This document shows positions 36,483-45,360 of a stretch of DNA of 64,000 bases, in pieces; positions within the stretch are counted from its first letter, which is position 1; every line of letters begins with the position of its first letter. Position numbers and translations under genes: made by a program. Source of the DNA: an uncultured Serinicoccus sp. Lineage in GTDB: Bacteria; Actinomycetota; Actinomycetes; Actinomycetales; Dermatophilaceae. The stretch spans positions 186,001 to 250,000 of the forward strand of contig NZ_CANMUA010000005.1 of NCBI RefSeq assembly GCF_947500995.1, given 5' to 3'. The notes beneath the pieces are model-generated. The model searched no databases, had not been told where the DNA came from, and worked only from the letters and a program-made list of their open reading frames with translations.

Positions 36483-37505
36483 TCACTCGGGCAGGTGCGC
36501 GACGCCTCGCGGATCCACCGCGAGCCGGACGTCGTCGCCGACCTCCGGTCCGCGGTCCGCGGCGAGCACCGGCATACGCCCGACGCCCTCGACGTCGACC
36601 TCGAGGTGCAGCGCGTCGGAGACGGTCACCACCCGCCGCACCACCCCGCGCAGCTCCCCCTCGGGGTCGACGCGCAGCGCCGAGCGGCGCAGCGCCACCG
36701 CGGAGGACGCCGGGTGGGCCCCCGGCCCCCTGCCGGCGACGCCCGGGGAGGCCGGCGGCAACCACGAGCGGCGCTCGGTCGAGGTGGGCTCGAGGATCGT
36801 GTCGTACCCGACGAAGGAGGCGACCTCCCGGGAGACCGGGTGACGCCATACCTGCACCGCGTCGCCCTCCTGGGCGATCCGCCCGTCGAGCATGACGGCC
36901 ATCCGGTCGGCGACGGTGAAGGCCTCGTCGTGGTCGTGGGTGACCAGCAGCGCGGTGGTGCCGGTGGCGGTGAGGATCTCGCGCAGGTCGCCGGCCAGCC
37001 GGTCGCGCAGCGCGCGGTCGAGCGAGCTGAGCGGCTCGTCCAGAAGCAGCAGGGCCGGGTCGGCGGCTAGCGAGCGGGCGAGCGCGACCCGCTGCTGCTC
37101 CCCGCCGGAGAGGGTGGCGGGGCGGCGGTCGGCATACCCTCCGAGGCCGACGAGCTCCAGCAGCTCGGCGACCCGCCCGGCCCGCTCCCGCCGGCCACGC
37201 CCGCGCAGCCGCAGCGGGTAGCCGATGTTGTCGGCGACGCTGGCCTGGGCGAAGAGCTGCCCGTCCTGGAACATCAGGGCGAAGCCGCGCTCGTGGGTCG
37301 CCACCCCGCGCAGGTCCCTGCCCTGCCAGCGGATCGACCCGGAGGTGATCGGCTCCAGCCCGGCGACCGCCCGCAGCAGCGTCGACTTGCCGCAACCCGA
37401 GGGTCCGAGCACGGCCAGCACGCTGCCCTCCTCGACGCGCAGGTCGACCCGGTCGACGGCGGTGGCGCCGGGGAAGGTGACGGTGACGTCGCTGAGCTCG
37501 AGCAT
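36483..37505 (-). CDS. thiQ: Thiamine ABC transporter ATPase
   Basis: The 340-residue ATPase has Walker A GPSGCGKST (34-42), Q-loop LMFQDGQLFAQASV, signature LSGGEQQRVALA, Walker B LLLLDEPLSSLD and a C-terminal TOBE-like domain (about 240-340), so it is longer than E. coli ThiQ and built like a Fbp/Pot-type ATPase. It energises import through ThiP. Its ATG overlaps the thiP stop in TGATG. A thiamine role follows from the TPP riboswitch heading the operon. Confidence 0.87.
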   Translation of the reverse strand: MLELSDVTVTFPGATAVDRVDLRVEEGSVLAVLGPSGCGKSTLLRAVAGLEPITSGSIRWQGRDLRGVATHERGFALMFQDGQLFAQASVADNIGYPLRLRGRGRRERAGRVAELLELVGLGGYADRRPATLSGGEQQRVALARSLAADPALLLLDEPLSSLDRALRDRLAGDLREILTATGTTALLVTHDHDEAFTVADRMAVMLDGRIAQEGDAVQVWRHPVSREVASFVGYDTILEPTSTERRSWLPPASPGVAGRGPGAHPASSAVALRRSALRVDPEGELRGVVRRVVTVSDALHLEVDVEGVGRMPVLAADRGPEVGDDVRLAVDPRGVAHLPE

Positions 37506-39151
37506 CAGAAGGCTCCTACCGAGCCGACCCGCAGCCGCTCGACCACACCCATGACGACGACGGTCACGAGCGCGAGCAGGACGCTCGCGGCGAGCGCCAT
37601 CCCCAGGTGGTCGGCACCGGGCCGGGAGATGAGCTGGTAGATGACGACCGGCACGGTGGGCCGGTCCGGACGCGCGAGGAAGCTGGTCGCGCCGAACTCC
37701 CCCAGCGAGACGGCGAAGGCGAAGCCGGTCGCGGCCAGGACCGGTCGGGCGAGCACCGGCGCCTCGGCGGTCCAGGCCGCACGCCACGGCCCCGCCCCGA
37801 GCGTGGCCGCCGCCTCCCGTTGGCGCGGGTCGACCGAGCGCAGCACCGGGGCCAGGGTGCGCACGACCAGGGGGAGCGCGACCATGGCCTGGGCGATGGG
37901 GACGAGGATCGGCGAGGTGCGCAGGTCCAGGGGCGGGCGGTCGAGGGTGATGAGGAAGCCGAAGCCCACGGTGACCGCGGAGATGCCGAGCGGCAGCATG
38001 AAGGCCCCGTCGAGGACCGAGACCGTGCGCGCCCAGCGCGGTGAGCGGGGGCGCCGGGAGACGACGACGGCGACGGTCAGCCCCAGCACCATGGCGAGCA
38101 CGGTGGCGTCCACGGCGGTCCGCAGGGAGTTGGCCATGGCCTCGGTGACGCTCACCCGCAGGGCGGCGGTCGCGTCGGGGTCGGTGAGGGCGCGGTAGTG
38201 CTCGAGCCCCCACCCGGGGCCGACCCGCAGCGAGCGCACGACGAGGGTGCCGACGGGCAGCAGCACGAAGGCGACGGCGAGCGCCGTCGCCGCCAGGGCA
38301 GGGATGTCGTCGCGCCGCGGGCGGCGGGCCGCGGCGCGGGCGCCGACCCGGCGCAGCGTCTGCTCGCGCCGGGTGCGCGTGCGGGCGGCGAGGGCCAGCA
38401 TGGCGACGACGGCGAGGAGCTGCAGGAGCGAGAGCACCGCGGCGCCCTGCAGGTCGAGGAACTGCACGGTGAGCAGGTAGATCTCGGTCTCGACCGTGCC
38501 GTAGCGCAGGCCCCCGAGGGTGAGCACCACCCCGAAGGCGGTGGAGCAGAAGAGGAAGACGAGGGTCGCCGCGGAGATGATCCCCGGCGCGAGCGCGGGG
38601 AGGGTGACCGTGCGCCATACCTGCCAGGGGCCGGCGCCGAGGGTGGCGGCGGACTCCTCCGCTCGCCGGTCCAGCCCCTCCCACAGGCCTCCGACGGTGC
38701 GGACGACGACGGCGAGGTTGAAGAAGACGAAGGCGAGCAGGATCGGCACCCACGTGCCGTCGAGGTCGAGCCCGCCGAGCGGGCCGCCGGGGGCCAGCAG
38801 CGAGCGGAACATCACGCCCACCACGACCGTCGGCAGGACGAAGGGCATGACGACGACCGCGCGCAGCAGGCCCCGGCCGGGGAAGCGCAGGCGGTAGAGC
38901 ACGAAGGCGACCGGCAGCCCCAGGAGCAGCGTCACGACCGTGCCGGCCAGCGAGCTGACCAGGGTGAAGGTGAGCACCCGCAGGGTGCGCGCCCGGCCGA
39001 GGACCTCGGGCACGCCGCTGAGGTCGAGGCGACCCTCGGGCCACAGCCCGCGGGCGAGCATCCCGCTCACCGGGAGGACGAAGAAGACGGCGAGGAAGGC
39101 GATCGGGACCAGCGCGGCGAGCCCGAGCGCCAGCCCGGGGGCGCGTCTCAT
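37505..39151 (-). CDS. thiP: Thiamine ABC transporter permease (fused double permease)
   Basis: The 548-residue permease is a fusion of two six-helix halves, as usual for ThiP/FbpB. Each half has an EAA loop: SAATLGAGPWQVWRTVTLPA in the first and EAAATLGAGPWRAAWTAEAP in the second, where ThiQ docks. The ATG at 39151 overlaps the thiB stop (ATGA). Confidence 0.88.
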   Translation of the reverse strand: MRRAPGLALGLAALVPIAFLAVFFVLPVSGMLARGLWPEGRLDLSGVPEVLGRARTLRVLTFTLVSSLAGTVVTLLLGLPVAFVLYRLRFPGRGLLRAVVVMPFVLPTVVVGVMFRSLLAPGGPLGGLDLDGTWVPILLAFVFFNLAVVVRTVGGLWEGLDRRAEESAATLGAGPWQVWRTVTLPALAPGIISAATLVFLFCSTAFGVVLTLGGLRYGTVETEIYLLTVQFLDLQGAAVLSLLQLLAVVAMLALAARTRTRREQTLRRVGARAAARRPRRDDIPALAATALAVAFVLLPVGTLVVRSLRVGPGWGLEHYRALTDPDATAALRVSVTEAMANSLRTAVDATVLAMVLGLTVAVVVSRRPRSPRWARTVSVLDGAFMLPLGISAVTVGFGFLITLDRPPLDLRTSPILVPIAQAMVALPLVVRTLAPVLRSVDPRQREAAATLGAGPWRAAWTAEAPVLARPVLAATGFAFAVSLGEFGATSFLARPDRPTVPVVIYQLISRPGADHLGMALAASVLLALVTVVVMGVVERLRVGSVGAF

Positions 39152-40332
39152 CCGGTGGCGATGTCCGCCCACTCGCGCAGCCAGGTCTCCCGCTCGGCCT
39201 CGATCTGCCGGGGGCTGACGACGATCGGGTCCTCGGCGACCTGCGCCCACTGGGCCCACAGGTCGGGCAGGACGACCTCGTCGTCGACGGGGTAGACGTA
39301 CATGCTGTCCGGGATGGCGGCCTGCACCTCCGGGCTCAGCAGCCAGTCGACGACCGCCTGGGCCCCCTCGGGGTTGTCGGTGCCGGCGAGGACGCCGGCG
39401 TACTCCACCTGCCGGAAGCAGGTGTCGAGCAGCGCGCGGGTGGTGGGCTCGAAGCCGCCGTCGGGGATGGTGAACGGCGGGCTGGAGGCGTAGGACAGGA
39501 CGATCGGGCGGTCCCCGTCGCCGCCGCCGGCGGTGAAGTCGACGGTGTAGGCGTCGGTCCAGCCGCTGGTGACCTTGGCGCCGTTGGCCATGAGGTCCTC
39601 CCAGTAGCCCTGCCACTCCCCTGGCCCGAACTCACCGATCGTGGCGAGCAGGAAGGCCAGGCCCGGGCTGGAGGTGCTGGCTCCAGGGGTGACGAAGAGG
39701 TCCTCGTAGGCGGGGTCGGTGAGGTCCGCCAGCGTCTGCGGCGGCTCGATGCCCTGGTTGGCGAACCACACGCTGTCGATGTTGACGCAGACGTCGCCGT
39801 AGTCGACGGGGGTGAGGTAGGCCTCCGCCCCCTCGGCGAGGTCGTGCTCCTCCACCGACTCCGGCAGGTCTGCCGGCCGGTATGCCTCGAGCGCCTCCGC
39901 CCCGACCACCCGGGTGGCGAAGGTCGTGTCGATGCCGAAGACGACGTCGGCGGTCGGGTTGCCGGCGGTCAGCACGATCTGGTTGGCCATCTGGCCCGCG
40001 TCGCCGGAGAGCTGGACCTCCAGGTCGTACCCGGTGTCGGCCTCGAAGGCCGCCAGCAACTCGTCGGGGAGGGTGAAGGAGTCGTGCGCGGCGAGCACGA
40101 CCGTCCCGGTGTCGGCGGGCGTGGGCGCCTGCGCCGTGTCGGCGGAGCCGTCGGTCGAGGCGGCGTCGTCGCCGTCGTCAGAGCCCGGTGACTGCGTGGA
40201 GGGCGGGGCGCCCTGGTCCTCGCCGGGCTCGTCGTCGCCGCCACCGGTCAAGGTGCAGGAGGTGAGGACGAGGCCGGTGGTGAGGGCCAGGGTCAGGGCG
40301 GTGGTGGTCCGTCGAGGACGGGTATGGGTCAT
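39148..40332 (-). CDS. thiB: Thiamine-binding lipoprotein of the ABC transporter
   Basis: The 394-residue substrate-binding protein has a lipoprotein signal (LALTTGLVLTSC, lipobox Cys26), a long acidic Ser/Asp linker (about 30-75) and a ThiB-type domain: VVLAAHDSFTLPDELLAAFEADTGYDLEV, GDAGQMANQIVLTAGNPTADVVFGIDTTF, VDYGDVCVNID and TSSPGLAFLLATI. The start is ATG 40332, with GAGGAG upstream. An ATG at 40350 abuts the riboswitch end and is a poorer choice. It is the first gene of thiBPQ. Confidence 0.9.
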   Translation of the reverse strand: MTHTRPRRTTTALTLALTTGLVLTSCTLTGGGDDEPGEDQGAPPSTQSPGSDDGDDAASTDGSADTAQAPTPADTGTVVLAAHDSFTLPDELLAAFEADTGYDLEVQLSGDAGQMANQIVLTAGNPTADVVFGIDTTFATRVVGAEALEAYRPADLPESVEEHDLAEGAEAYLTPVDYGDVCVNIDSVWFANQGIEPPQTLADLTDPAYEDLFVTPGASTSSPGLAFLLATIGEFGPGEWQGYWEDLMANGAKVTSGWTDAYTVDFTAGGGDGDRPIVLSYASSPPFTIPDGGFEPTTRALLDTCFRQVEYAGVLAGTDNPEGAQAVVDWLLSPEVQAAIPDSMYVYPVDDEVVLPDLWAQWAQVAEDPIVVSPRQIEAERETWLREWADIATG

Positions 40333-40351
40333 GGTGCAGCGTCTCCTCATC

Positions 40352-40436
40352 GACTTCCTTCGCCGGTGCTAGCCGGTGCAGGTTCGAGGGTCTGCGGCGG
40401 GTGCCGCACTCTCAGCGCTCGGGCGCTCCCCTGTCG
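40352..40436 (-). promoter_or_regulatory. TPP (THI-box) riboswitch upstream of thiB
   Basis: Read on the minus strand, the element has the THI-box blocks in order: ACAGGGGAGC, GCTGAGAG, CAGACCCTCGAACCTG, then CCGGCTAGCACCGGCG and a final AAGGAAGT. The first and last blocks close helix P1. It ends 19 nt before the thiB ATG, close to its GAGGAG site, so control by masking of the ribosome-binding site when TPP binds is likely. Confidence 0.93.
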
Positions 40437-40651
40437 TGGTCGTTCTCGACACTACCACCGCCACCGGGACGGCGAGCCTCGCCCCGCAGACGGTCCTTCC
40501 CCCGCTGGTCCTCCTCGCCCTCCGGCGGGCCGAGCACCATGTCCATGCCCTTCACGGTGTTGCGCGTGGACGCCCAGACGATGGCGAGACCGGCGATCCC
40601 GAGCAGGACCCAGAGCACGACGACGATCCATCCGGGGAAGTCCGGCACCAT
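40412..40651 (-). CDS. Small single-helix membrane protein overlapping the riboswitch
   Basis: The 79-residue product has one clear membrane helix (PGWIVVVLWVLLGIAGLAIVW, about 6-26) and a charged Glu/Arg/Gly-rich tail. I do not recognise it. Its stop lies inside the TPP riboswitch on the same strand, so read-through from its TATGGT promoter (40737-40742) could feed the thi operon. ATG 40651 lacks a strong ribosome-binding site; an in-frame GTG at 40693 is the alternative. Confidence 0.55.
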   Translation of the reverse strand: MVPDFPGWIVVVLWVLLGIAGLAIVWASTRNTVKGMDMVLGPPEGEEDQRGKDRLRGEARRPGGGGSVENDHDRGAPER

Positions 40652-40736
40652 GAGGGATGCGGCTGCCTTTCTGGATCTGGGGAGGCGTTCCACCGCCGTC
40701 GGGTCGCGCGCCGCTGCCGGAGCGACGAGGGCCCAG

Positions 40737-40742
40737 ACCATA
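40737..40742 (-). promoter_or_regulatory. -10 box TATGGT (extended TGC) of the small membrane gene / thi operon
   Basis: TGCTATGGT on the minus strand is the best promoter candidate upstream of both the small gene and the riboswitch. It predicts a start near 40730. Confidence 0.45.
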
Positions 40743-40834
40743 GCAAACGAGGTCGCCCCGCAGAGTTGCGCTGGAAGCGCTCTCACCCCAAAGGGTGGAA
40801 TGCTGCCGCGAGCCCGCCCCGCACAGCGCTGTGG

Positions 40835-40840
40835 CACTAT
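40835..40840 (+). promoter_or_regulatory. -10 box CACTAT of the DUF4235 gene (leaderless)
   Basis: CACTAT ends exactly 6 nt before the ATG at 40847, and no Shine-Dalgarno sequence fits. Confidence 0.5.
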
Positions 40841-40846
40841 CGGGAC

Positions 40847-41128
40847 ATGGGAAATCTCGTCGCCAAGGCCGTCACCGTCGCAGCAGTCCTCGCGGCCAGC
40901 AGCATCGCCCGCAAGGCCACCGACGGCACCTGGAAGTTCGTCACCGGCAGCGACTCCCCGGCCAACCCGGAGGACCCGGACATCGACTTCAAGGAGGCTG
41001 TGGCCTTCGCCGTCCTGTCCGGCGCCCTGGTGGGCCTCGCGCGGATGCTGGCCAACCGCGAGTCGAGCCGCGTCATCGCCCGGGCGAGCCGCAAGAGCTC
41101 GGAGCAGGTCGCCGACGAGACGAACTGA
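40847..41128 (+). CDS. DUF4235 small membrane protein
   Basis: The 93-residue protein matches the actinobacterial DUF4235 family: an N-terminal helix (VAKAVTVAAVLAASSIARKATDGTWKFVTG), a short Pro/Asp loop (DSPANPEDPDIDFKEA) and a second helix (VAFAVLSGALVGLARMLANR). The function of the family is unknown. The tail is Arg/Ser-rich. Confidence 0.85.
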   Translation: MGNLVAKAVTVAAVLAASSIARKATDGTWKFVTGSDSPANPEDPDIDFKEAVAFAVLSGALVGLARMLANRESSRVIARASRKSSEQVADETN

Positions 41129-41161
41129 CAGGGAAAAGGTAAAGAGAAAGTAAAGAATTCG

Positions 41162-41192
41162 CCGGCCCTCCTGACGCCGGGTCCTCTTTTCT
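41162..41192 (+). terminator. Weak hairpin plus T-rich run after the DUF4235 gene
   Basis: CCGGC (41162-41166) pairs with GCCGG (41176-41180), followed by the pyrimidine run CCTCTTTTCTCC. It is the most intrinsic-terminator-like element in the window. The next 125 bp (to 41316) are unusually AT-rich for this DNA and must hold the promoter of the polysaccharide operon, which I cannot place. Confidence 0.5.
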
Positions 41193-41316
41193 CCCTACTG
41201 CGGGCCGCCACGGTCATCGCATACCTCTGACCTGCACTCTTGCCATTCTGCGGGGGAGCGGTCATTCTTGGGTTTGGCCTTTTGTCGTGCAGCCGCACAT
41301 TCCCCCAAGGATCCTC

Positions 41317-43134
41317 GTGAGCCCACGCCCCCGTCGCGTCCCGGATGCGCTCAAACGCGTGCTCTGGGCGCTCGGCGACGGGGCGGTGTGGGCGGTGGCG
41401 ATCCTCGGCATGACCTGGATCAGGTTCCAGTACGACGCCGGCCGGGCGTTCGTCATGGACACCTGGGTGGTCGCAGGTGCCGCGGCCGCCATCCACCTGA
41501 CGCTGGGCATCCTCCTCGGGCCGTATCTCATCAAGCACATCCGGGGGTCCTTCGAGGAGGTCACGGCGGTCTGTCGGGCCGCCCTCATCACGGCGCTGGT
41601 CCTCAGCGTGTGGGCTATCTGGCTCCAGCCCTACGTCGTACCGCGCTCGGTCCCCAGCGTGGGAGCCGCCGTGGCGATCTCGCTCATGCTGGCGGCCCGC
41701 TTCGTCGTGCGCTCCTACCGCGCCCGGGCCGCGGTCCGGCGCGAGGTGGACCACAGCGCCATCATCTACGGCGCGGGCGTGCTGGGCCGGCGGCTCGTGG
41801 CCAACATGCTGCAGGACGACACCTCTCCCTTCCGCCCGGTGGCGTTCCTCGACGACGACCGCAGCAAGCGCAAGCTGCGGATCGACGGCATCCGGGTGCG
41901 CGGTGACCGGACGGCGATGAGCCGGGTCGCCAAGCGCTACGAGGCGACCCACCTCATCGTGGCGATCCCGCGGGCGGACGCCGCGCTCCTGCGGGAGGTC
42001 AACGACCTCGCCGGCGAGGCCGGGCTCACCGTCAAGGTGCTGCCGAACCTCGACCGGCTGCTCGACGCCAACCCGCTGGTGGAGGACCTGCGGGACATCG
42101 ACCTGGAGGACCTCCTCGGTCGTCGCCCGACCGAGTTGGACCAGGGGGCCATCACCGACCAGCTCACCGGCAAGGTCGTCCTGGTGACCGGCGCCGGCGG
42201 CTCGATCGGATCCGAGCTGTGCCGGCAGATCGCGCGCTTCCACCCGCGCCGGCTGGTGCTGCTGGACCGCGACGAGTCCGCGCTGCACGCCGTGCAGCTC
42301 TCGCTCACCGGACGGGGCCTGCTGCAGAGCGAGGACGTCGTGCTGTGCGACATCGGGGACGCCGGCATGGTGGACCGCGTCTTCCACCAGCAGCGGCCGG
42401 ACGTGGTCTTCCACGCCGCGGCGCTCAAGCACCTGCCGCTGCTGCAGCGCTTCCCGATGGAGGCCTGGCGGGTCAACGTCGCGGGCACCCTCAACGTGCT
42501 CCGTGCATCAGCCACCTACGGGGTGGGGACCTTCGTCAACATCAGCACCGACAAGGCGGCCAACCCGACGTCCATCCTGGGCTACACCAAGCGCGTCACG
42601 GAACGGTTGACCTCCCACTTCGCCTTCAGCCAGCCCGGGCGCTACGTCTCGGTGCGGTTCGGCAACGTCCTGGGCTCGCGCGGCTCGGTCATCCCCGTCT
42701 TCACCGAGCAGATCGAGCGCGGTGGCCCGGTCACCGTCACCCACCCCGACGTCGAGCGCTTCTTCATGCTGATCCCCGAGGCCTGCCAGCTCGTCATGCA
42801 GGCCGCCTCCCTGGGGTCGGACGGCGACGTCCTCGTCCTGGACATGGGGGTCCCCGTGCGCATCGACGACATGGCCCGCACCCTCATCGCGATGTCGGGC
42901 CGCCGCGACGTGAGCATCGAGTACACCGGACTGCGCCCCGGCGAGAAGCTCACCGAGGACCTCTTCGGCCTCGACGAGGAGCAGCAGACCCCGCACCACC
43001 TGCTGTGGTCGGTGCGGGTGCCGGGGCTGGACCCCGACGACGTCCCGTCGGGACGCCTCTCGAGCACCCCCGAGCTCATCGCGTGGCTGCGGGACCGCTC
43101 CGACCCGGCCGAGAGCGTGCTGCGCCCGGCATGA
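41317..43134 (+). CDS. FlaA1/CapD/WbpM-type membrane nucleotide-sugar 4,6-dehydratase/epimerase
   Basis: The 605-residue protein has several N-terminal membrane helices (about 12-110), a CoA-binding-like Rossmann region (about 145-250; IIYGAGVLGRRLVANML) and an SDR-type domain (about 285-560) with NAD motif TGAGGSIGSE near 290 and the active-site stretch ISTDKAANPTSILGYTKR. Homologues make UDP-sugar precursors, such as 4-keto-6-deoxy-GlcNAc, for surface glycans. GTG 41317 has AAGGA 5 nt upstream; GTG 41287 is an in-frame alternative. It is the first gene of the polysaccharide operon and overlaps the next by ATGA. Confidence 0.87.
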   Translation: MSPRPRRVPDALKRVLWALGDGAVWAVAILGMTWIRFQYDAGRAFVMDTWVVAGAAAAIHLTLGILLGPYLIKHIRGSFEEVTAVCRAALITALVLSVWAIWLQPYVVPRSVPSVGAAVAISLMLAARFVVRSYRARAAVRREVDHSAIIYGAGVLGRRLVANMLQDDTSPFRPVAFLDDDRSKRKLRIDGIRVRGDRTAMSRVAKRYEATHLIVAIPRADAALLREVNDLAGEAGLTVKVLPNLDRLLDANPLVEDLRDIDLEDLLGRRPTELDQGAITDQLTGKVVLVTGAGGSIGSELCRQIARFHPRRLVLLDRDESALHAVQLSLTGRGLLQSEDVVLCDIGDAGMVDRVFHQQRPDVVFHAAALKHLPLLQRFPMEAWRVNVAGTLNVLRASATYGVGTFVNISTDKAANPTSILGYTKRVTERLTSHFAFSQPGRYVSVRFGNVLGSRGSVIPVFTEQIERGGPVTVTHPDVERFFMLIPEACQLVMQAASLGSDGDVLVLDMGVPVRIDDMARTLIAMSGRRDVSIEYTGLRPGEKLTEDLFGLDEEQQTPHHLLWSVRVPGLDPDDVPSGRLSSTPELIAWLRDRSDPAESVLRPA

Positions 43135-44015
43135 GCGATCTCGCCCCCGCGGCGCTGGCCGCGGGTGCCGGCGTGCTGACCGCGGCGACCGCGCCCGCCG
43201 TCGCCCCGCTGCTGCGCTCCTGGGGTCTGGTCGACGTCCCCAACCACCGCTCGTCCCACGGCACCCCGACGCTGCGGGGCGCGGGGGTGGCCGTGCTCCT
43301 CGGCCTCCTGCTCACGGCTGCCGGGGCGCAGCTGCTGGGGGCCTCCGACCTCCCATGGGCCGCGCTGGTGGCCTGCGCCGCGGCGGCCGTGCTGGGCCTG
43401 GCCGTGGACCTGCGAGAGCCCAGCCCCCTCGTGCGCCTGACGGCCCTCGCGATCATCGGTGCCGCCCTGGGGTCCCTGCTGGGTGGTCCCGGGACGGCTC
43501 TGCTCGGCGCCCTGGCGATGCCGGTGCTGGTCAACGTCGTCAACTTCATGGACGGCATCAACGGCATCACCGCGCTGACCGCCATGGCGTGGGGGCTCGT
43601 CGCCGTGCTGGGTGCCGGGACCGGAGCGGCCGTGACCCTGGGCGCGCTCACGCTGGGGGCCGCGGCGGGCTTCCTCCCGTGGAACCTCCCGAGGGCCCGG
43701 ATGTTCCTCGGGGACTGCGGCAGCTACCTCGTCGGCGCGCTGGTCACCGCGGGCCTGCTCCTCGAGCAGTCCGGGGGCGGGCACGTCCTCCTCCTGCTGC
43801 TGCCGTTGCTGCCCTCGCTCGTCGACACCGGCCTGACCCTGGTGCGGCGCGCCGCCCGGGGTGAGCGGCTCACGCAGGCCCATCGGGAGCACCTCTACCA
43901 ACGACTCTCCCGGCGTCGCGGATGGACGCACGCACGCGTGGCGTGCCTGTGGGCCGGTCTGGGACTCGCCGGGGCCGGGATCTGGTGGCTGCTGCGGCAC
44001 AATGGTGCCTCGTGA
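43131..44015 (+). CDS. WecA/TagO/MraY-like polyprenyl-phosphate sugar-1-phosphate transferase
   Basis: The 294-residue polytopic enzyme has the signatures of the polyprenyl-phosphate N-acetylhexosamine-1-phosphate transferase family: VNFMDGINGITAL (near 135), the catalytic-loop MFLGDCGSYLVG and HREHLYQRLSRR near the C-terminus. It should start repeat-unit synthesis by moving a sugar-1-phosphate from UDP-sugar to undecaprenyl phosphate at the membrane. It is coupled at both ends (ATGA and GTGA). Confidence 0.88.
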   Translation: MSDLAPAALAAGAGVLTAATAPAVAPLLRSWGLVDVPNHRSSHGTPTLRGAGVAVLLGLLLTAAGAQLLGASDLPWAALVACAAAAVLGLAVDLREPSPLVRLTALAIIGAALGSLLGGPGTALLGALAMPVLVNVVNFMDGINGITALTAMAWGLVAVLGAGTGAAVTLGALTLGAAAGFLPWNLPRARMFLGDCGSYLVGALVTAGLLLEQSGGGHVLLLLLPLLPSLVDTGLTLVRRAARGERLTQAHREHLYQRLSRRRGWTHARVACLWAGLGLAGAGIWWLLRHNGAS

Positions 44016-45355
44016 GCGGCGCTTCCAGGGTCAGGTCCACGGGTCTCGGCGTCGTGGTCATCCTGACGAACGTCCTCATCGTCGCGCTGGTGGCGATCGG
44101 CTTCTCGCAGCGCGGCTTCTCCGGCTGGTGGGACACCCTGCGCGGGGACTGGCAGCCTCCGACCGTCTCCGACCCCTACGCCGACGACGCCGAGGTCACC
44201 GCCCCGCCCACCGAGTCCGAGCCCGAGCCGACACCGACGCCCTCCACCTCACCCTCGCCGTCGCCGACGACCGAGGAGCCGGAACCGCCCTCGCTGACGG
44301 AGCGCTTCGAGGAGGGTGAGGACCTGTCCGTCCTCGTCCTGGGCGACCGGACCGGCACCCACGAGAACGACTGGGTCGCGGCCTGGGCCCGCCAACTCAC
44401 GAGCTCCCGCCAGGTGCAGCTCACCAGCACGCTGGCGGAGGACCCCACCCGCTACGGCGACCCGGTCGGCTTCGGCGGCGAGGGCCCGGCCCTCGACATC
44501 GACAACGCGAGCCTGGTGCAGGGGACGCCGGAGTATGCCGCCGCCCGCCTCGACCTCTTCGTCCAGGGCGACCCCGACCTGGTGCTGGTGAGCTTCGGGA
44601 GGGCCAACACCCCGGAGAACCTGCCCGAGCAGCTGAGCGACCTGCAGGACGAGCTCGCCCAGGCGCTTCCGGACACGCAGGTGCGCTACGTCGTGCAGCC
44701 CCCACGGCGGGACGGCGAGCCTGTCGTGACCGACACGGTCCGGGAGTGGGCCGCCGAGGAGGACGCGGAGGTCATCGACGTGGCCCAGGTCTTCGAGGAC
44801 GAGGGCATCGTGGACGCGACGGTGTCGGGTCGCGACCCGCTGAGCGTCAACATCTTCGGTGGCCAGCGGTGGGCGGAGATCGTGCAGCAGGCGGTGTTCG
44901 GCGGTGACCAGCAGACGGAGGACGACGCAGCGCCGGACGACGGCGCCGGCGCGGCCCCCGAGGTCGACGAGGACGCCGGGGGCGAGGTCGGGTCAGCGGC
45001 CGGTGACCCCACCGCCGCCCAGGGGTCGAGCCCCCAGCCCGCGGCGCCGGCTGCGCCACCGGCCGGCCCGACGGCCGACCCCTTCCCCTGGCAACCACCG
45101 GTGTCACCGTGGTCCCCCCCGTCGACCCCCTCACCGGAGCCGGCACCCACCACGCCGGCACCCACGGGTCCCACGTCGCCTGCCCGGCCGACCGACCCGA
45201 CCGACCCCACGCCCACCGACCCACCGACCACGGAGCCCGAACCGTCCCCGACCGACCCCGGCCCCACGGAGCCCGAGCCGGGGCCGGAGCCGACGGACCC
45301 CGAGACCTCCGGCCCGGACGCCGCCGAGCCGCTGTCCTGGCGGACGGCCAGCTGA
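44012..45355 (+). CDS. Membrane-anchored SGNH-hydrolase-like protein with degenerate active site and Pro/Thr-rich tail
   Basis: The 447-residue protein has one N-terminal membrane helix (about 10-30), a Pro/Thr/Ser linker, an SGNH/GDSL-like domain (about 100-300) and a long disordered Pro/Ala/Thr/Asp-rich tail (about 305-447). The usual Gly-Asp-Ser nucleophile motif reads G111-D112-R113 (LVLGDRTG), and the usual Asp-x-x-His near the end reads DPLS, so the Ser and His look missing. SGNH proteins in such loci normally acetylate or deacetylate glycans; this one may bind rather than catalyse. GTG 44012 overlaps the previous stop. Confidence 0.7.
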   Translation: MSGASRVRSTGLGVVVILTNVLIVALVAIGFSQRGFSGWWDTLRGDWQPPTVSDPYADDAEVTAPPTESEPEPTPTPSTSPSPSPTTEEPEPPSLTERFEEGEDLSVLVLGDRTGTHENDWVAAWARQLTSSRQVQLTSTLAEDPTRYGDPVGFGGEGPALDIDNASLVQGTPEYAAARLDLFVQGDPDLVLVSFGRANTPENLPEQLSDLQDELAQALPDTQVRYVVQPPRRDGEPVVTDTVREWAAEEDAEVIDVAQVFEDEGIVDATVSGRDPLSVNIFGGQRWAEIVQQAVFGGDQQTEDDAAPDDGAGAAPEVDEDAGGEVGSAAGDPTAAQGSSPQPAAPAAPPAGPTADPFPWQPPVSPWSPPSTPSPEPAPTTPAPTGPTSPARPTDPTDPTPTDPPTTEPEPSPTDPGPTEPEPGPEPTDPETSGPDAAEPLSWRTAS

Positions 45356-45360
45356 TCCCC

